From positions 3,187,015 to 3,251,014 of the forward strand of contig NZ_HG322951.1 in the NCBI RefSeq assembly GCF_000455325.1: 64,000 nucleotides of DNA. The letters are read 5' to 3'. The position numbers and the translations under genes are program-made. Shown here one piece after another: positions 19,510 through 28,521 of this stretch. The notes beneath the pieces are model-generated. The model did no database searches. It saw only the letters and a program-made list of their open reading frames with translations, and was not told the origin of the DNA. Positions within the stretch are counted from its first letter, which is position 1. Every line of letters begins with the position of its first letter. This stretch comes from Mycolicibacterium septicum DSM 44393 (GTDB lineage Bacteria; Actinomycetota; Actinomycetes; Mycobacteriales; Mycobacteriaceae).

Positions 19510-20631
19510 TCACTCCTGGGCGTCGGGCCCCATCGTCGGGGTGGGGAAGTGCGCATAGGTGGCCCGGTTGCCGCCCTGGGCCCTCGACTGGTTCATCGCG
19601 GTGTCGGCCAGCGCGACGAGGGCGTCGACGACCTGCGGGGTGGGCAGTTCGGTCAGCGGGCGCAATTGGCTGCAGGCGGTGCCGATGCTGGCCGTCAGGC
19701 GCATGGGCGTTGTGGTGATGGCCATCCGGATCCTGTTGACCAGTGGTGAGGGGTCGTTGGTCTTGAACACGTCGGCGATCAGGAATTCGCTGTCGGACAC
19801 GTGGGCCAGCGGAACCTTGTGGCGCACCGTCTCACGGATGGCCTGCGCGACGGCGACCCGGGCGTGGAACGTGCTGTGGCTGCCGTCCATGTCGCTGAGT
19901 AGCGCCATGTCGTCGATGCCGACCGCAACGACCACCAGGTACTGATCGTCGTGGCGGCTGTGGGAGCCCAGCATCGTGGCGGTGTGCATGTCGAACGCCT
20001 CGCGGTTGAGCAAACCGGTCAGCGGGTCGATCTCGGCCGGGTGCTGAACCCGGTCGGGTTCGATCAACTCGACTGCCATCCGGCACAACGCCGAGGTACT
20101 CAGGATCACCAGCAATGCGACCAGCGTGCCCACGGCCCCCAGCCAGACATCTGTCAGCCCGACCCGGACACCCAGGAAGGCCACGACCGCGCCGGAGGAC
20201 ACCCAGGTCAGGTACAGCACCCGGCGACTGTGCAGGAAGGCCGTATAGGCGGTGATCAGGCTCAGTGAACTGGAACCCATGAGCCCGACGACCGGATCCA
20301 CCAGCAGGATGCAGGTCGCCGCGATACAGGCCGTGCCGATGGACACGACGGTCCACGACTGGGTGCGGCTGGGCCACTGCCGCCGCCACCACCATTGCGC
20401 CAGGGTCAGGCCGCCGACGGCCACCGCCACGGCCACATATTGCAGGCCGCCGTGCGGGCCCTTCGGGCTGACCAGCAACAAGAGCGGAACCAGGCTCAAA
20501 CCGACGATGGTGACCCCGACGAGGCGCTGCATCTGGATGCGCTTGCCCTGCGCAGCGAGCAGCGCGGTTCGCGCGTAGTAGTTATCGAATGGACTCAACC
20601 CGCACCCCGGAGTAATCGACTTCGCCTTCAC
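19510..20631 (-). CDS. Membrane GGDEF-like protein with degenerate active site
   Basis: A 373-residue protein. Five or six N-terminal transmembrane helices (about residues 33-190) lead into a GGDEF-fold domain marked by DPLTGLLNREAFDMHT. The catalytic GGDEF loop is replaced by VSDSEFLIAD, so the two glycines are lost, and the later RLTASIGTA strand is kept. Diguanylate cyclase activity is unlikely; a c-di-GMP or GTP sensor role is possible. GTG 20631 is used but its ribosome binding site is weak. No counterpart sits here in the M. tuberculosis order, so this is a lineage-specific insertion. Confidence 0.75.
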   Translation of the reverse strand: MKAKSITPGCGLSPFDNYYARTALLAAQGKRIQMQRLVGVTIVGLSLVPLLLLVSPKGPHGGLQYVAVAVAVGGLTLAQWWWRRQWPSRTQSWTVVSIGTACIAATCILLVDPVVGLMGSSSLSLITAYTAFLHSRRVLYLTWVSSGAVVAFLGVRVGLTDVWLGAVGTLVALLVILSTSALCRMAVELIEPDRVQHPAEIDPLTGLLNREAFDMHTATMLGSHSRHDDQYLVVVAVGIDDMALLSDMDGSHSTFHARVAVAQAIRETVRHKVPLAHVSDSEFLIADVFKTNDPSPLVNRIRMAITTTPMRLTASIGTACSQLRPLTELPTPQVVDALVALADTAMNQSRAQGGNRATYAHFPTPTMGPDAQE

Positions 20632-20719
20632 CTTACGTAATCATGAGAGCCGCGGTTTTGTCGCCGGTTTGAGGCGCTGCCACGGACTTCGCCGGTATTT
20701 GCTCGACCGCCTCACCTGT

Positions 20720-20725
20720 TAGCGT
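20720..20725 (+). promoter_or_regulatory. Candidate nhaA -10 element
   Basis: TAGCGT fits TANNNT, with TTTGCT about 16 nt upstream as a weak -35. The predicted leader to the nhaA ATG is about 55 nt and contains a good ribosome binding site. Confidence 0.3.
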
Positions 20726-20785
20726 TACCGCAGGTGTGCCGGGAAGTCTGGTCGGCGTTGGATGCATGCTGACCACAGGAGCCCC

Positions 20786-22078
20786 ATGAGCAATCGCCGT
20801 GAACACAGCAGCCGCCGTCTGCTGGCGCGCGGGTCGTGGCCGGAGTGGCAGCGGGTCTCCGAGCTGCTCCGCACCGAGACGGTCGGCGGGGCATTGTTGC
20901 TGGCCGCCGCGGGCGCGGCGCTGGTATGGGCCAACTCGCCATGGTCGGCCGGCTATCACCGGCTCTCGGAGTTCACCGTCGGTCCGCAGTCTCTGCACCT
21001 TGACCTGAGCCTGTCGGCCTGGGCGGCCGACGGCCTGCTGGCGATCTTCTTCTTCGTCGTGGGCGTGGAGCTCAAGCGGGAGTTCGTCGCGGGCGATCTG
21101 CGGGATCCGGCCCGTGCCGCGCTGCCGATCGCGGCCGCCGTGGGCGGCATGGTGGTGCCCGCGGCGATCTTCGTCGGGATCAACCTGTTCTCGGGCCATC
21201 CGGAGAACCTCGGTGGGTGGGCGGTGCCGATCGCCACCGACATCGCCTTCGCCCTGGCGGTGCTGGCCGTGGTGTCCACGCACCTGCCCACGGCACTGCG
21301 GATCTTCCTGCTGACGCTGGCGGTCGTCGACGATCTGCTGGCCATCGCGGTGATCGCCTTCTTCTTCACCGACCACGTGGCGCTCGGGCCACTGGTGGCA
21401 GCGCTGATCCCGATCGGGCTGTATGCGTTCGCGGTGCAGCGGGGGGTTCGGCAGTGGTGGATCCTGATGCCGCCGGCCATAGTGGCCTGGGCGCTGGTCC
21501 ACGCCAGCGGCGTTCACGCCACGGTGGCCGGCGTGGTGCTCGGTTTCACGGTTCCGGTACTCGGCCGCCACGCCTCGGCCAAACACTTCGAACATCTGGT
21601 GCGGCCGCTCTCGGCGGGTTTCGCAGTACCCGTGTTCGCGTTCTTCGCCGCCGGGGTGACGGTCGGCGGCTGGTCGGGTTTCGCCAACGCGTTGTCGCAT
21701 CCGGTGACCATCGGGGTGATCGCGGGCCTGGTACTCGGCAAACCCATCGGCGTGCTGGGAACCACATATTTGCTGGCCCGCTTCACCCACGCCACCCTGG
21801 ACGAGGATCTCGCCTGGCGGGACGTGCTCGGAGTCGCGATGCTGGCCGGGATCGGTTTCACGGTGTCGCTGCTTATCGGTGAATTGGCCTTCGGACACGC
21901 CAGCGTGGCCGACGACGACGTGAAGATCGCGGTGGTCACCGGATCGGTGGTGGCAGGCCTGCTCGCCGCGGTGGTTCTGGTGTCGCGCAACGCCGCATAT
22001 CGCCGGATTCACGAGCTGGAAACCGTCGACGCCGACCACGACGGTGTGCCCGACATCTATCAGCCTCGACAGGACTGA
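20786..22078 (+). CDS. nhaA: Na+/H+ antiporter NhaA
   Basis: A 430-residue antiporter with the NhaA hallmarks [14 protein letters not shown], the [19 protein letters not shown] segment carrying the paired aspartates, and a [15 protein letters not shown] segment near the C-terminus. It should exchange cytosolic Na+ or Li+ for external H+ and help in pH homeostasis. ATG 20786 follows ACAGGAGCCCC; an in-frame upstream ATG (20762) has no ribosome binding site. The tail ends with a short Asp-rich stretch ([12 protein letters not shown]) resembling a thrombospondin type-3 calcium-loop sequence. dxs begins 28 nt downstream. Confidence 0.94.
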   Translation: MSNRREHSSRRLLARGSWPEWQRVSELLRTETVGGALLLAAAGAALVWANSPWSAGYHRLSEFTVGPQSLHLDLSLSAWAADGLLAIFFFVVGVELKREFVAGDLRDPARAALPIAAAVGGMVVPAAIFVGINLFSGHPENLGGWAVPIATDIAFALAVLAVVSTHLPTALRIFLLTLAVVDDLLAIAVIAFFFTDHVALGPLVAALIPIGLYAFAVQRGVRQWWILMPPAIVAWALVHASGVHATVAGVVLGFTVPVLGRHASAKHFEHLVRPLSAGFAVPVFAFFAAGVTVGGWSGFANALSHPVTIGVIAGLVLGKPIGVLGTTYLLARFTHATLDEDLAWRDVLGVAMLAGIGFTVSLLIGELAFGHASVADDDVKIAVVTGSVVAGLLAAVVLVSRNAAYRRIHELETVDADHDGVPDIYQPRQD

Positions 22079-22094
22079 CTTCAGGATGCGTGCG

Positions 22095-22100
22095 TACACT
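22095..22100 (+). promoter_or_regulatory. dxs -10 element (leaderless geometry)
   Basis: TACACT followed by 6 nt (GGCTGG) and then ATG 22107. A start 7 nt past the -10 would coincide with the A of ATG. There is no ribosome binding site in front of that ATG. Confidence 0.55.
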
Positions 22101-22106
22101 GGCTGG

Positions 22107-24020
22107 ATGCTTGAACAGGTCCGCGGTCCCGCTGATCTGCAGCACCTGTCACAGTCCCAGCTGACTGATTTGGCACAGGAAATCCGTCAGTTCCTGATCC
22201 ACAAGGTCGCTGCAACCGGTGGACATCTAGGCCCCAATCTGGGTGTCGTCGAACTCACCTTGGCGCTGCATCGCGTGTTCGATTCGCCACACGATCCGAT
22301 CATCTTCGACACCGGCCATCAGGCCTACGTGCACAAGATGCTGACCGGGCGCGCACAGGATTTCGACACGCTGCGGATGAAGGACGGCCTGTCCGGATAC
22401 CCGTCGCGCGGCGAGAGCGAGCACGACTGGGTGGAGTCCAGCCACGCCAGCACCGCCCTGTCCTACGCCGACGGCCTGGCCAAGGCCTTCGAGCTGACCG
22501 GGCACCGCAATCGGCATGTGGTGGCGGTCGTCGGTGACGGCGCCCTGACCGGTGGCATGTGCTGGGAGGCGCTGAACAACATCGCCACGGGTGGCCGCCC
22601 GGTGGTCATCGTCGTCAACGACAACGGCCGCAGCTACGCGCCCACCATCGGCGGCTTCGCCGATCACCTCGCGGGCCTGCGCCTGCAGCCGGCCTACGAG
22701 CGCATCCTGGAAGAGGGCCGCAAGGCCGTGCGCGGACTGCCTGTGGTCGGGGAGTTCTGCTACCAGTGCATGCACAGCATCAAGGCAGGCATCAAGGATG
22801 CGGTCGCCCCGCAGGTGATGTTCACCGACCTGGGCATCAAGTACGTCGGGCCCATCGACGGTCACGATGAGCACGCGGTGGAGAACGCGCTGCGCAACGC
22901 CCGCGGCTTCAATGCCCCGGTGATCGTGCACGTCGTGACCCGCAAGGGCATGGGCTACGCGCATGCCGAGAACGACGAAGCGGATCAGATGCACGCCTGC
23001 GGCGTGATCGACCCCGAGACCGGGCTGCCGACGAAGGCTTCGGCGCCGGGGTGGACGTCGGTGTTCTCCGACGAGCTGGTCAAGATCGGCACCAAGCGCC
23101 GCGACATCGTGGCGATCACCGCGGCCATGCCCGGGCCGACCGGCCTGAGTGCATTCCGGGATCGGTTCCCCGACAGGTTCTTTGACGTCGGTATCGCCGA
23201 GCAGCACGCCATGACCTCGGCGGCGGGGCTCGCCATGGGCGGCCTGCATCCGGTGGTGGCGATCTACTCCACGTTCCTCAACCGCGCGTTCGACCAGCTG
23301 ATGATGGATGTGGCGCTGCACAAGCTGCCCGTCACCATGGTGCTGGACCGGGCCGGTGTCACCGGACCGGACGGGGCCAGCCACAACGGGGTCTGGGATC
23401 TTTCGATCCTCGGCATCATCCCGGGCATCCGGGTCGCGGCGCCCCGCGACGGTGCGCGGCTACGCGAGGAACTGGGCGAGGCGTTGGCTGTCAACGACGG
23501 CCCGACCGCCCTCCGGTTCCCCAAAGGTGATGTGGGCGAGGATATTCCGGCGGTCGAGCGGCGCGGAGGCGTCGACGTGCTCGCCGTCCCGGCAACCGGT
23601 CTGACCGACGACGTGTTGCTGGTCGCGGTGGGCTCGTTCGCGACGATGGCCCTGGCCGTCGCCGAGCGGCTGCGCAACCAGGGCATCGGTGTCACGGTGG
23701 TGGATCCGCGCTGGGTGCTGCCCGTTCCGGAGGCCCTCGGTGAGTTGGCCCGCGATCACAAACTGGTGGTCACGGTCGAGGACAACGGTGTGCACGGTGG
23801 CATCGGCTCGTCGGTGTCCGCAGCGCTGCGCCACTCCGAGATCGATGTGCCGTGCCGGGATCTCGGTGTCCCGCAGGTCTTCCAGGACCATGCTTCGCGC
23901 GGAGAGGTGCTTGCCGAGATCGGTCTGACCGACCAGCACATCGCCCGTCAGATCACCGGGTGGATCGCCGCGATCGGCGCGCCGGAGGGCGAGCGGGAAG
24001 TCAGTCACCGGGTCGACTAG
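22107..24020 (+). CDS. dxs: 1-deoxy-D-xylulose-5-phosphate synthase
   Basis: A 637-residue thiamine-diphosphate enzyme of the MEP isoprenoid pathway, joining pyruvate and glyceraldehyde-3-phosphate. Visible motifs are [28 protein letters not shown], the ThDP motif [34 protein letters not shown] and the transketolase C-domain. It matches Rv2682c. ATG 22107 gives the conserved [16 protein letters not shown] start and has leaderless geometry. An in-frame ATG at 22086 (MRAYTGW) is possible if read through from nhaA. Its TAG shares CTAG (24017-24020) with the next gene on the opposite strand. Confidence 0.96.
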   Translation: MLEQVRGPADLQHLSQSQLTDLAQEIRQFLIHKVAATGGHLGPNLGVVELTLALHRVFDSPHDPIIFDTGHQAYVHKMLTGRAQDFDTLRMKDGLSGYPSRGESEHDWVESSHASTALSYADGLAKAFELTGHRNRHVVAVVGDGALTGGMCWEALNNIATGGRPVVIVVNDNGRSYAPTIGGFADHLAGLRLQPAYERILEEGRKAVRGLPVVGEFCYQCMHSIKAGIKDAVAPQVMFTDLGIKYVGPIDGHDEHAVENALRNARGFNAPVIVHVVTRKGMGYAHAENDEADQMHACGVIDPETGLPTKASAPGWTSVFSDELVKIGTKRRDIVAITAAMPGPTGLSAFRDRFPDRFFDVGIAEQHAMTSAAGLAMGGLHPVVAIYSTFLNRAFDQLMMDVALHKLPVTMVLDRAGVTGPDGASHNGVWDLSILGIIPGIRVAAPRDGARLREELGEALAVNDGPTALRFPKGDVGEDIPAVERRGGVDVLAVPATGLTDDVLLVAVGSFATMALAVAERLRNQGIGVTVVDPRWVLPVPEALGELARDHKLVVTVEDNGVHGGIGSSVSAALRHSEIDVPCRDLGVPQVFQDHASRGEVLAEIGLTDQHIARQITGWIAAIGAPEGEREVSHRVD

Positions 24021-24520
24021 GAATCGTCGGGTCTGTCGCGAATGTGGTCGGCGCCGGCCCGGTGTAATCGCAGCACGAAGATGGCGATCGCCAGGACGAG
24101 TACCAGCGCGCCCAGCACGCCGACCTGCACGATGGCGCGGGCGAACTCCGGTCCTCTTTCGAACAGGTTGGCCGCGTCGACGGACACCACGACGATTTCC
24201 TTGATGCAGGCCAGGATGCCGACTATCAAGAACGGCTCGGCGACGAGCTCGCGGGATCGCAGTGAGGTCCGCACGGCGTACAGCAGCTCCACGAAGATGA
24301 AGACCAGCAGCAGGCCGTCGAGCATCTCCAGCATGACCTGAGTGGTCGGGGAGTCGCGCAGATGCAGCAGAATTCTGACCTGAGCGATGATCAGCACGAC
24401 CGACCCGGTCAGCAGGAGAGCCGCGATCGACCAGTAGACGCCGTCCTCGACGATCCTCAGCGCACGGTCGGCGAAGCGCTCCCGCTCCTGCTCGTCGTCC
24501 GTCTCTTCCCGCTGTGCCAC
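24017..24520 (-). CDS. PsiE-family phosphate-starvation-type membrane protein
   Basis: A 167-residue protein. A charged N-terminus is followed by four hydrophobic helices, including [55 protein letters not shown] and the C-terminal [19 protein letters not shown]. The arrangement and the [23 protein letters not shown] segment match the PsiE family; the function is unclear. The start GTG 24520 lies 7 nt after a TATCGT -10. It converges on dxs with stops in one CTAG. Confidence 0.78.
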   Translation of the reverse strand: MAQREETDDEQERERFADRALRIVEDGVYWSIAALLLTGSVVLIIAQVRILLHLRDSPTTQVMLEMLDGLLLVFIFVELLYAVRTSLRSRELVAEPFLIVGILACIKEIVVVSVDAANLFERGPEFARAIVQVGVLGALVLVLAIAIFVLRLHRAGADHIRDRPDDS

Positions 24521-24527
24521 CGCACTG

Positions 24528-24533
24528 ACGATA
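24528..24533 (-). promoter_or_regulatory. -10 element for the PsiE-like gene
   Basis: Minus-strand TATCGT, then 7 nt (CAGTGCG) and the GTG start. Leaderless geometry, no ribosome binding site. Confidence 0.45.
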
Positions 24534-24594
24534 TTCCAGTCGCGGCGAGGCCATGGGCGGAATCGGGTCGCGGACGCCGGGACGCACGGTCAAC

Positions 24595-24600
24595 TAGGTT
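24595..24600 (+). promoter_or_regulatory. -10 element for the alpha/beta hydrolase at 24607
   Basis: TAGGTT, then 6 nt (GCAGAC) and ATG 24607: the same spacing as dxs. No ribosome binding site is visible. Confidence 0.45.
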
Positions 24601-24606
24601 GCAGAC

Positions 24607-25506
24607 ATGGACGCCGAATTGCAGAGCTGGAAGGACGCCGGGCAGTTGTTCGACTACCTGGGCTTCGACATCTTCTACCGGGTAGAGGGAATCGGACCGA
24701 ATCTTCTTCTCATCCACGGCTATCCGTTCAACTCGTGGGACTGGTCGCTGATCTGGCCCACGCTGACCGAGCGGTTCACCGTCATCGCGCCGGACATGAT
24801 CGGGATGGGCTTCTCCGACAAGCCCGTCGCCTACGGCTACTCGGTACCGGACCATGCCGACATGCACGAGGCGCTGCTGGATCACCTCGGGGTCGACAGC
24901 GCCCACATTCTGGCCCATGACCTGGGAGTGTCGGTCGGCCAGGAACTCCTGGCCCGCCACGAGTTCGGTGGACGCTCCTACGGTGCACTGGACATCGAAT
25001 CGATCACCTGGCTCAACGGCGGGTTGTTCAACGAGGCCTACACTCCGCGGCTGCTGCAGAAGGCGATGTCGCGAACTCCGTTGGGCGACATCATGAGTCC
25101 GCTGCAGGGCAGCCGGTTCTCGCGCCGGATAGTGGAGCCCACGATCAACGAGATGTTCGGGGTGAACACCAAACCGTCGGCCCAGCTGATGGAGAAGTTC
25201 CACCAGATCCTTGAGTACAACGACGGCAAGCGGGTCATCCACAAGGTGGGCAGGTTCGTCAACGACCGCTACACCTACCGGAACCGGTGGGTGCGGGCCA
25301 TGCGGGAGACCGAGGTGTCGATGCGGCTGATCGACGGGCCGTCGGACCCGAATTCAGGTCGGCACATGGCGCAGCGCTATCTCGAGGTGATTCCCGATCC
25401 CGACGTGGTCATGCTCGCGGACGACATCGCGCACTGGCCGCAAATCGAGGATCCGCAGGGCGTGCTGTCACATTTCCTGGCTCACATCGACCGCCTCGGC
25501 GGGTGA
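24607..25506 (+). CDS. Alpha/beta hydrolase, epoxide hydrolase/MEST-like
   Basis: A 299-residue hydrolase with the oxyanion motif HGYPFNSWDW, the Asp-nucleophile elbow LAHDLGVSVGQEL, a middle cap domain (about residues 140-220) and a catalytic His in DDIAHWPQIEDP. The Asp nucleophile places it with epoxide hydrolases and haloalkane dehalogenases. The Trp that follows the nucleophile in dehalogenases (HDW) is Leu here, so halide binding is doubtful. MEST-like proteins share this layout. The physiological substrate is unknown. It converges on rnd 11 nt away. Confidence 0.82.
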   Translation: MDAELQSWKDAGQLFDYLGFDIFYRVEGIGPNLLLIHGYPFNSWDWSLIWPTLTERFTVIAPDMIGMGFSDKPVAYGYSVPDHADMHEALLDHLGVDSAHILAHDLGVSVGQELLARHEFGGRSYGALDIESITWLNGGLFNEAYTPRLLQKAMSRTPLGDIMSPLQGSRFSRRIVEPTINEMFGVNTKPSAQLMEKFHQILEYNDGKRVIHKVGRFVNDRYTYRNRWVRAMRETEVSMRLIDGPSDPNSGRHMAQRYLEVIPDPDVVMLADDIAHWPQIEDPQGVLSHFLAHIDRLGG

Positions 25507-25517
25507 GCCGAAGGGGG

Positions 25518-26765
25518 TCAGTCGGCGCTGAGTGCGGCGGTCAGCACCGGCACCGTCAGCTCCCGCTGCCAGGGGCGGACGTTGGCCTCGACGAGGAATT
25601 CCGACACGGCGGTGGCCACGTCGGCGACCGGACGCCAGTCCCAGCACAACCGGCGCACGACTTCGGGGGTGATGAGGTTCTCGGCAGGCACCGATACGCG
25701 CTCGGACAGTTCGGCCAGGCCGGCGCGGGCGGCTTCGAGCCGTGCCGCCGCTTCCGGCTTGCGCCTGGCCCACCGGGCCGCCGGCGGCGGGCCGCTCTGG
25801 GTGTCGTTGGCCTCTGGCGGGTCGGTGCTCTCCCTGGCCCGGTTCAGTGCGTCCAGCCAGACCTTGGCGCTCTTCCGCTGCTTGGAGCCGCCGAAGACCG
25901 GCAGCGCGGTGAGCTCGTCGACCGTCTTGGGATCGGCCGTGGCCGCGTTGATGATCGCCGCGTCGGGCAGGATCCGTCCGGGCGCGATGTCGCGGCCGCG
26001 GGCGATGCTGTCGCGGGTGGTCCACAGCTCGCGGACGGCCGACAGCGCCTGTGGGTTGCGCACCTTGTGGATGCCGGAGGTGCGCCGCCAGCGGTCACGC
26101 CGGGTGGGCTGGGCCACGTAGGTGCGCAGGTACTCGAATTCCTGTGCCGCCCAGTCGGTTTTGCCCTGCTCTTCGAGGACCGCGGCGATCGCGTTGCGCA
26201 GTTCCAGCAGCACCTCGACGTCCAGTGCGGCGTAGTTGAGCCATTCCTGCGGCAGTGGGCGCTTGGACCAGTCGGCGGCACCGTGCCCCTTCATCAACTG
26301 CAGGCCGAGCAGCCGTTGCACCATCGCGGCCAGGTTGACCCGTTCGAAACCGGCCAGCCGACCGGCCAGCTCGGTGTCATAGAGGCTGCCCGGGCGCAGG
26401 CCGATCTCGGACAGGCACGGCAGGTCCTGGTCAGCGGCATGCAGGACCCATTCGTCCTGGGACAGCGCATCGGCCACCGGCGCCATCGCATCGATGGGGG
26501 AGCCGCCGTGGTTGACCGGGTCGATCAGTGCCGTACCCGAGCCGGCGCGCCGGATCTGCACCAGATATGCGCGGTTGGAATAGCGGAAGCCCGACGCCCG
26601 TTCCGCATCGATCGCGAAGGGCCCGCTGCCCTTGGCGAGAGATGTTGCCGCAGAAGATATTTCACCGGCGGTGACGCAGACTTCTGGAACCCCTTCGGCG
26701 GGTGACAGCAGTGGGGTCGAGTCGGCCTCTTCGGGCTCGGCTGGTTCTGGGTCTTCGTCAGTCAT
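25518..26765 (-). CDS. rnd: Ribonuclease D-like 3-prime-5-prime exonuclease (HRDC domain)
   Basis: A 415-residue protein. The DEDDy exonuclease domain (about residues 40-210) keeps FAIDAER, HAADQDLPCLSE and the YAALDVEVLLEL Tyr/Asp. An HRDC domain follows (about 225-310; TRDSIARGRDIAPGRILPDAAI), then an Arg/Ala-rich C-terminal part. It should trim stable RNA 3-prime ends. It is the Rv2681 counterpart. ATG 26765 begins one base after the upstream TGA (TGA-G-ATG), so it is coupled to the DUF3000 gene. Confidence 0.92.
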   Translation of the reverse strand: MTDEDPEPAEPEEADSTPLLSPAEGVPEVCVTAGEISSAATSLAKGSGPFAIDAERASGFRYSNRAYLVQIRRAGSGTALIDPVNHGGSPIDAMAPVADALSQDEWVLHAADQDLPCLSEIGLRPGSLYDTELAGRLAGFERVNLAAMVQRLLGLQLMKGHGAADWSKRPLPQEWLNYAALDVEVLLELRNAIAAVLEEQGKTDWAAQEFEYLRTYVAQPTRRDRWRRTSGIHKVRNPQALSAVRELWTTRDSIARGRDIAPGRILPDAAIINAATADPKTVDELTALPVFGGSKQRKSAKVWLDALNRARESTDPPEANDTQSGPPPAARWARRKPEAAARLEAARAGLAELSERVSVPAENLITPEVVRRLCWDWRPVADVATAVSEFLVEANVRPWQRELTVPVLTAALSAD

Positions 26766-26766
26766 C

Positions 26767-27348
26767 TCACGCGCGCGTACGGGAACTCAAGTCGGTCACA
26801 CCTGCCGGGGGCAACCCTGCAGCGTGCTCAAGCACCTCACAGAATGCCTCCACATGCGGCCCCAACTCCAGGTTGGTGGCGGTCCAGGAGGCCCGCAGTT
26901 CGAGCTGGTGTGCCCGCGGCGGGCCAGAGATGTCACCGTAGCGCACCGAGGTGGTGGCGGTGACAGTGCCGCCCAGTGCGGTGACGTGTTCGGCCCTTGA
27001 TTCCAGGGCGTCCACCAGCCAGCTCCAGGCCACCTCGGGCAGCAGCGGGTCGACGGCCTCGGTGGAATCCAGGTCGGCCTGGATATAGGCGACGAGCCGC
27101 ATGGTGCCGTCCCAGGCCTCGGCTCCCTCGGGGTCGTGCAGCAGGATCAGCCGTCCGAACGCGTCACCCTCGGAGCGTTCCGGGATGACCGCCGTATCGG
27201 GATGTCGGACCTCGGCGCCCAGCGCGTAGCTGTAAGGCGCCAGCCGCTGGGGCGGGCGTATCGGACCCAGTTCGATTTCCGGCCGTACGGTGGTGGCGTT
27301 CATCGCCGCCACCGCCGTCCGGAACTGGGCCGGTTCGGCAGAGGTCAC
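26767..27348 (-). CDS. DUF3000 family protein
   Basis: A 193-residue soluble protein with family landmarks RPPQRLAPYSYALGAEV, GRLILLHDPEGAEAWDGTMRLVAYIQADLD and SVRYGDISGPPRAHQLELRASWT. It matches Rv2680; function unknown, but it is always next to rnd in mycobacteria. GTG 27348 is selected because the protein then begins VTSAEPAQF as in relatives and TAGCGT lies 8 nt upstream. An in-frame ATG 15 codons later is possible. The enoyl-CoA hydratase gene found beyond it in M. tuberculosis (echA15) is absent. Confidence 0.88.
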   Translation of the reverse strand: MTSAEPAQFRTAVAAMNATTVRPEIELGPIRPPQRLAPYSYALGAEVRHPDTAVIPERSEGDAFGRLILLHDPEGAEAWDGTMRLVAYIQADLDSTEAVDPLLPEVAWSWLVDALESRAEHVTALGGTVTATTSVRYGDISGPPRAHQLELRASWTATNLELGPHVEAFCEVLEHAAGLPPAGVTDLSSRTRA

Positions 27349-27356
27349 GGCGTTTG

Positions 27357-27362
27357 ACGCTA
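27357..27362 (-). promoter_or_regulatory. -10 element for DUF3000-rnd
   Basis: Minus-strand TAGCGT, then 8 nt (CAAACGCC) and the GTG start. Leaderless geometry for a two-gene operon. Confidence 0.45.
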
Positions 27363-27459
27363 GCGGATACGGGCAGGACGGGACGCAGGCGCGCCGAAGT
27401 CGCGGCGTCACGAACCGGCAACGGTGCGTGCCCACGGGCACGTGGCACCATAGGAGCCG

Positions 27460-28521
27460 ATGAATACCCGCCGGGAGCTGCCCGATTCCCCCTATCTTGC
27501 CGCCGCGAGCGGCCGCACTCCGCACCGTGTGCCGGTGTGGTTCATGCGGCAGGCCGGCCGCTCGTTGCCGGAGTACCGCGCGCTGCGTGCCCAGCACCGC
27601 ATGCTGGAGGCCTGCTTCGACCCCGAACTGGTCTGCGAGATCACCCTGCAGCCGGTGCGCAGGCACGGCGTCGACGCCGCGATCCTGTTCTCCGACATCG
27701 TGGTGCCGCTGAAGGCCGCCGGGATCGGTCTGGACATCGTCCCGGACGTGGGGCCGGTGATCGAACACCCGATCCGGTCGGTGGCCGATGTCGAAGGCAT
27801 GAAACCGCTTGATCAGGCACAGGTTTCGCCGGTGACCGAGGCCGTCTCGATGCTGGTGGGCGAGCTGGGCGAGGTGCCGCTGATCGGCTTCGCGGGCGCG
27901 CCGTTCACCCTCGCCTCCTACCTCGTGGAGGGCGGGCCCAGCCGGCACCACGAACGCACCAAGGCGATGATGCTGGGTGAGCCTGCGACCTGGCATGCGC
28001 TGATGACGGCGCTGACCGATCTGACCATCACCTTCCTGCAGGCCCAGGTCGACGCCGGGGTCGATGCCCTGCAGGTGTTCGACTCCTGGGCCGGGACGTT
28101 GTCACTGGCCGACTACCGCACCTACGTGCTTCCGCACACCACGCGGGTGTTCGCCACCATGGCCGCCGCGGGGGTGCCGATGACCCATTTCGGCGTCGGC
28201 ACCGCAGAGCTGCTCGGGGCGATGTCCGAAGCCTTGGGCTCGGCGCCGGCCACCATGGTCGGGGTGGATTGGCGCACCTCGCTGGTCGACGCCGCGACCC
28301 GGGTCAAGCCGGGCAGCGCCCTGCAGGGCAACCTCGATCCGGTGGTGCTGCTGGCGGGCTGGCCGGTGGCCGAGGTCGCCGTGCGGCGCGTGGTCGATGA
28401 CGGGCGTGCCGCGGTGGCGGCCGGGGCGGCCGGTCACGTGTTCAACTTGGGCCACGGTGTGCTGCCGGCGACCGATCCCGGCATCATCACCGAGGCGGTG
28501 ACACTGGTGCACTCGCTGTGA
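27460..28521 (+). CDS. hemE: Uroporphyrinogen decarboxylase
   Basis: A 353-residue enzyme that decarboxylates uroporphyrinogen III to coproporphyrinogen III. Signatures are [19 protein letters not shown] near the N-terminus, [38 protein letters not shown] and NLGHGVLP at the end. It is the Rv2678c counterpart. ATG 27460 is preceded by AGGAG with short spacing. It is first in the hemE-hemG-hemQ operon: hemG starts in its stop (GTGA). Confidence 0.96.
   Translation: MNTRRELPDSPYLAAASGRTPHRVPVWFMRQAGRSLPEYRALRAQHRMLEACFDPELVCEITLQPVRRHGVDAAILFSDIVVPLKAAGIGLDIVPDVGPVIEHPIRSVADVEGMKPLDQAQVSPVTEAVSMLVGELGEVPLIGFAGAPFTLASYLVEGGPSRHHERTKAMMLGEPATWHALMTALTDLTITFLQAQVDAGVDALQVFDSWAGTLSLADYRTYVLPHTTRVFATMAAAGVPMTHFGVGTAELLGAMSEALGSAPATMVGVDWRTSLVDAATRVKPGSALQGNLDPVVLLAGWPVAEVAVRRVVDDGRAAVAAGAAGHVFNLGHGVLPATDPGIITEAVTLVHSL

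Noticed and set aside
20633..22099. Long minus-strand frame opposite nhaA
   Set aside because: Antisense shadow of NhaA with no ribosome binding site or recognisable motif.
27450..27462. Leaderless start for hemE
   Set aside because: The sequence before ATG is CATAGGAGCCG, with an AGGAG that reads as a ribosome binding site and no TANNNT at the right distance.
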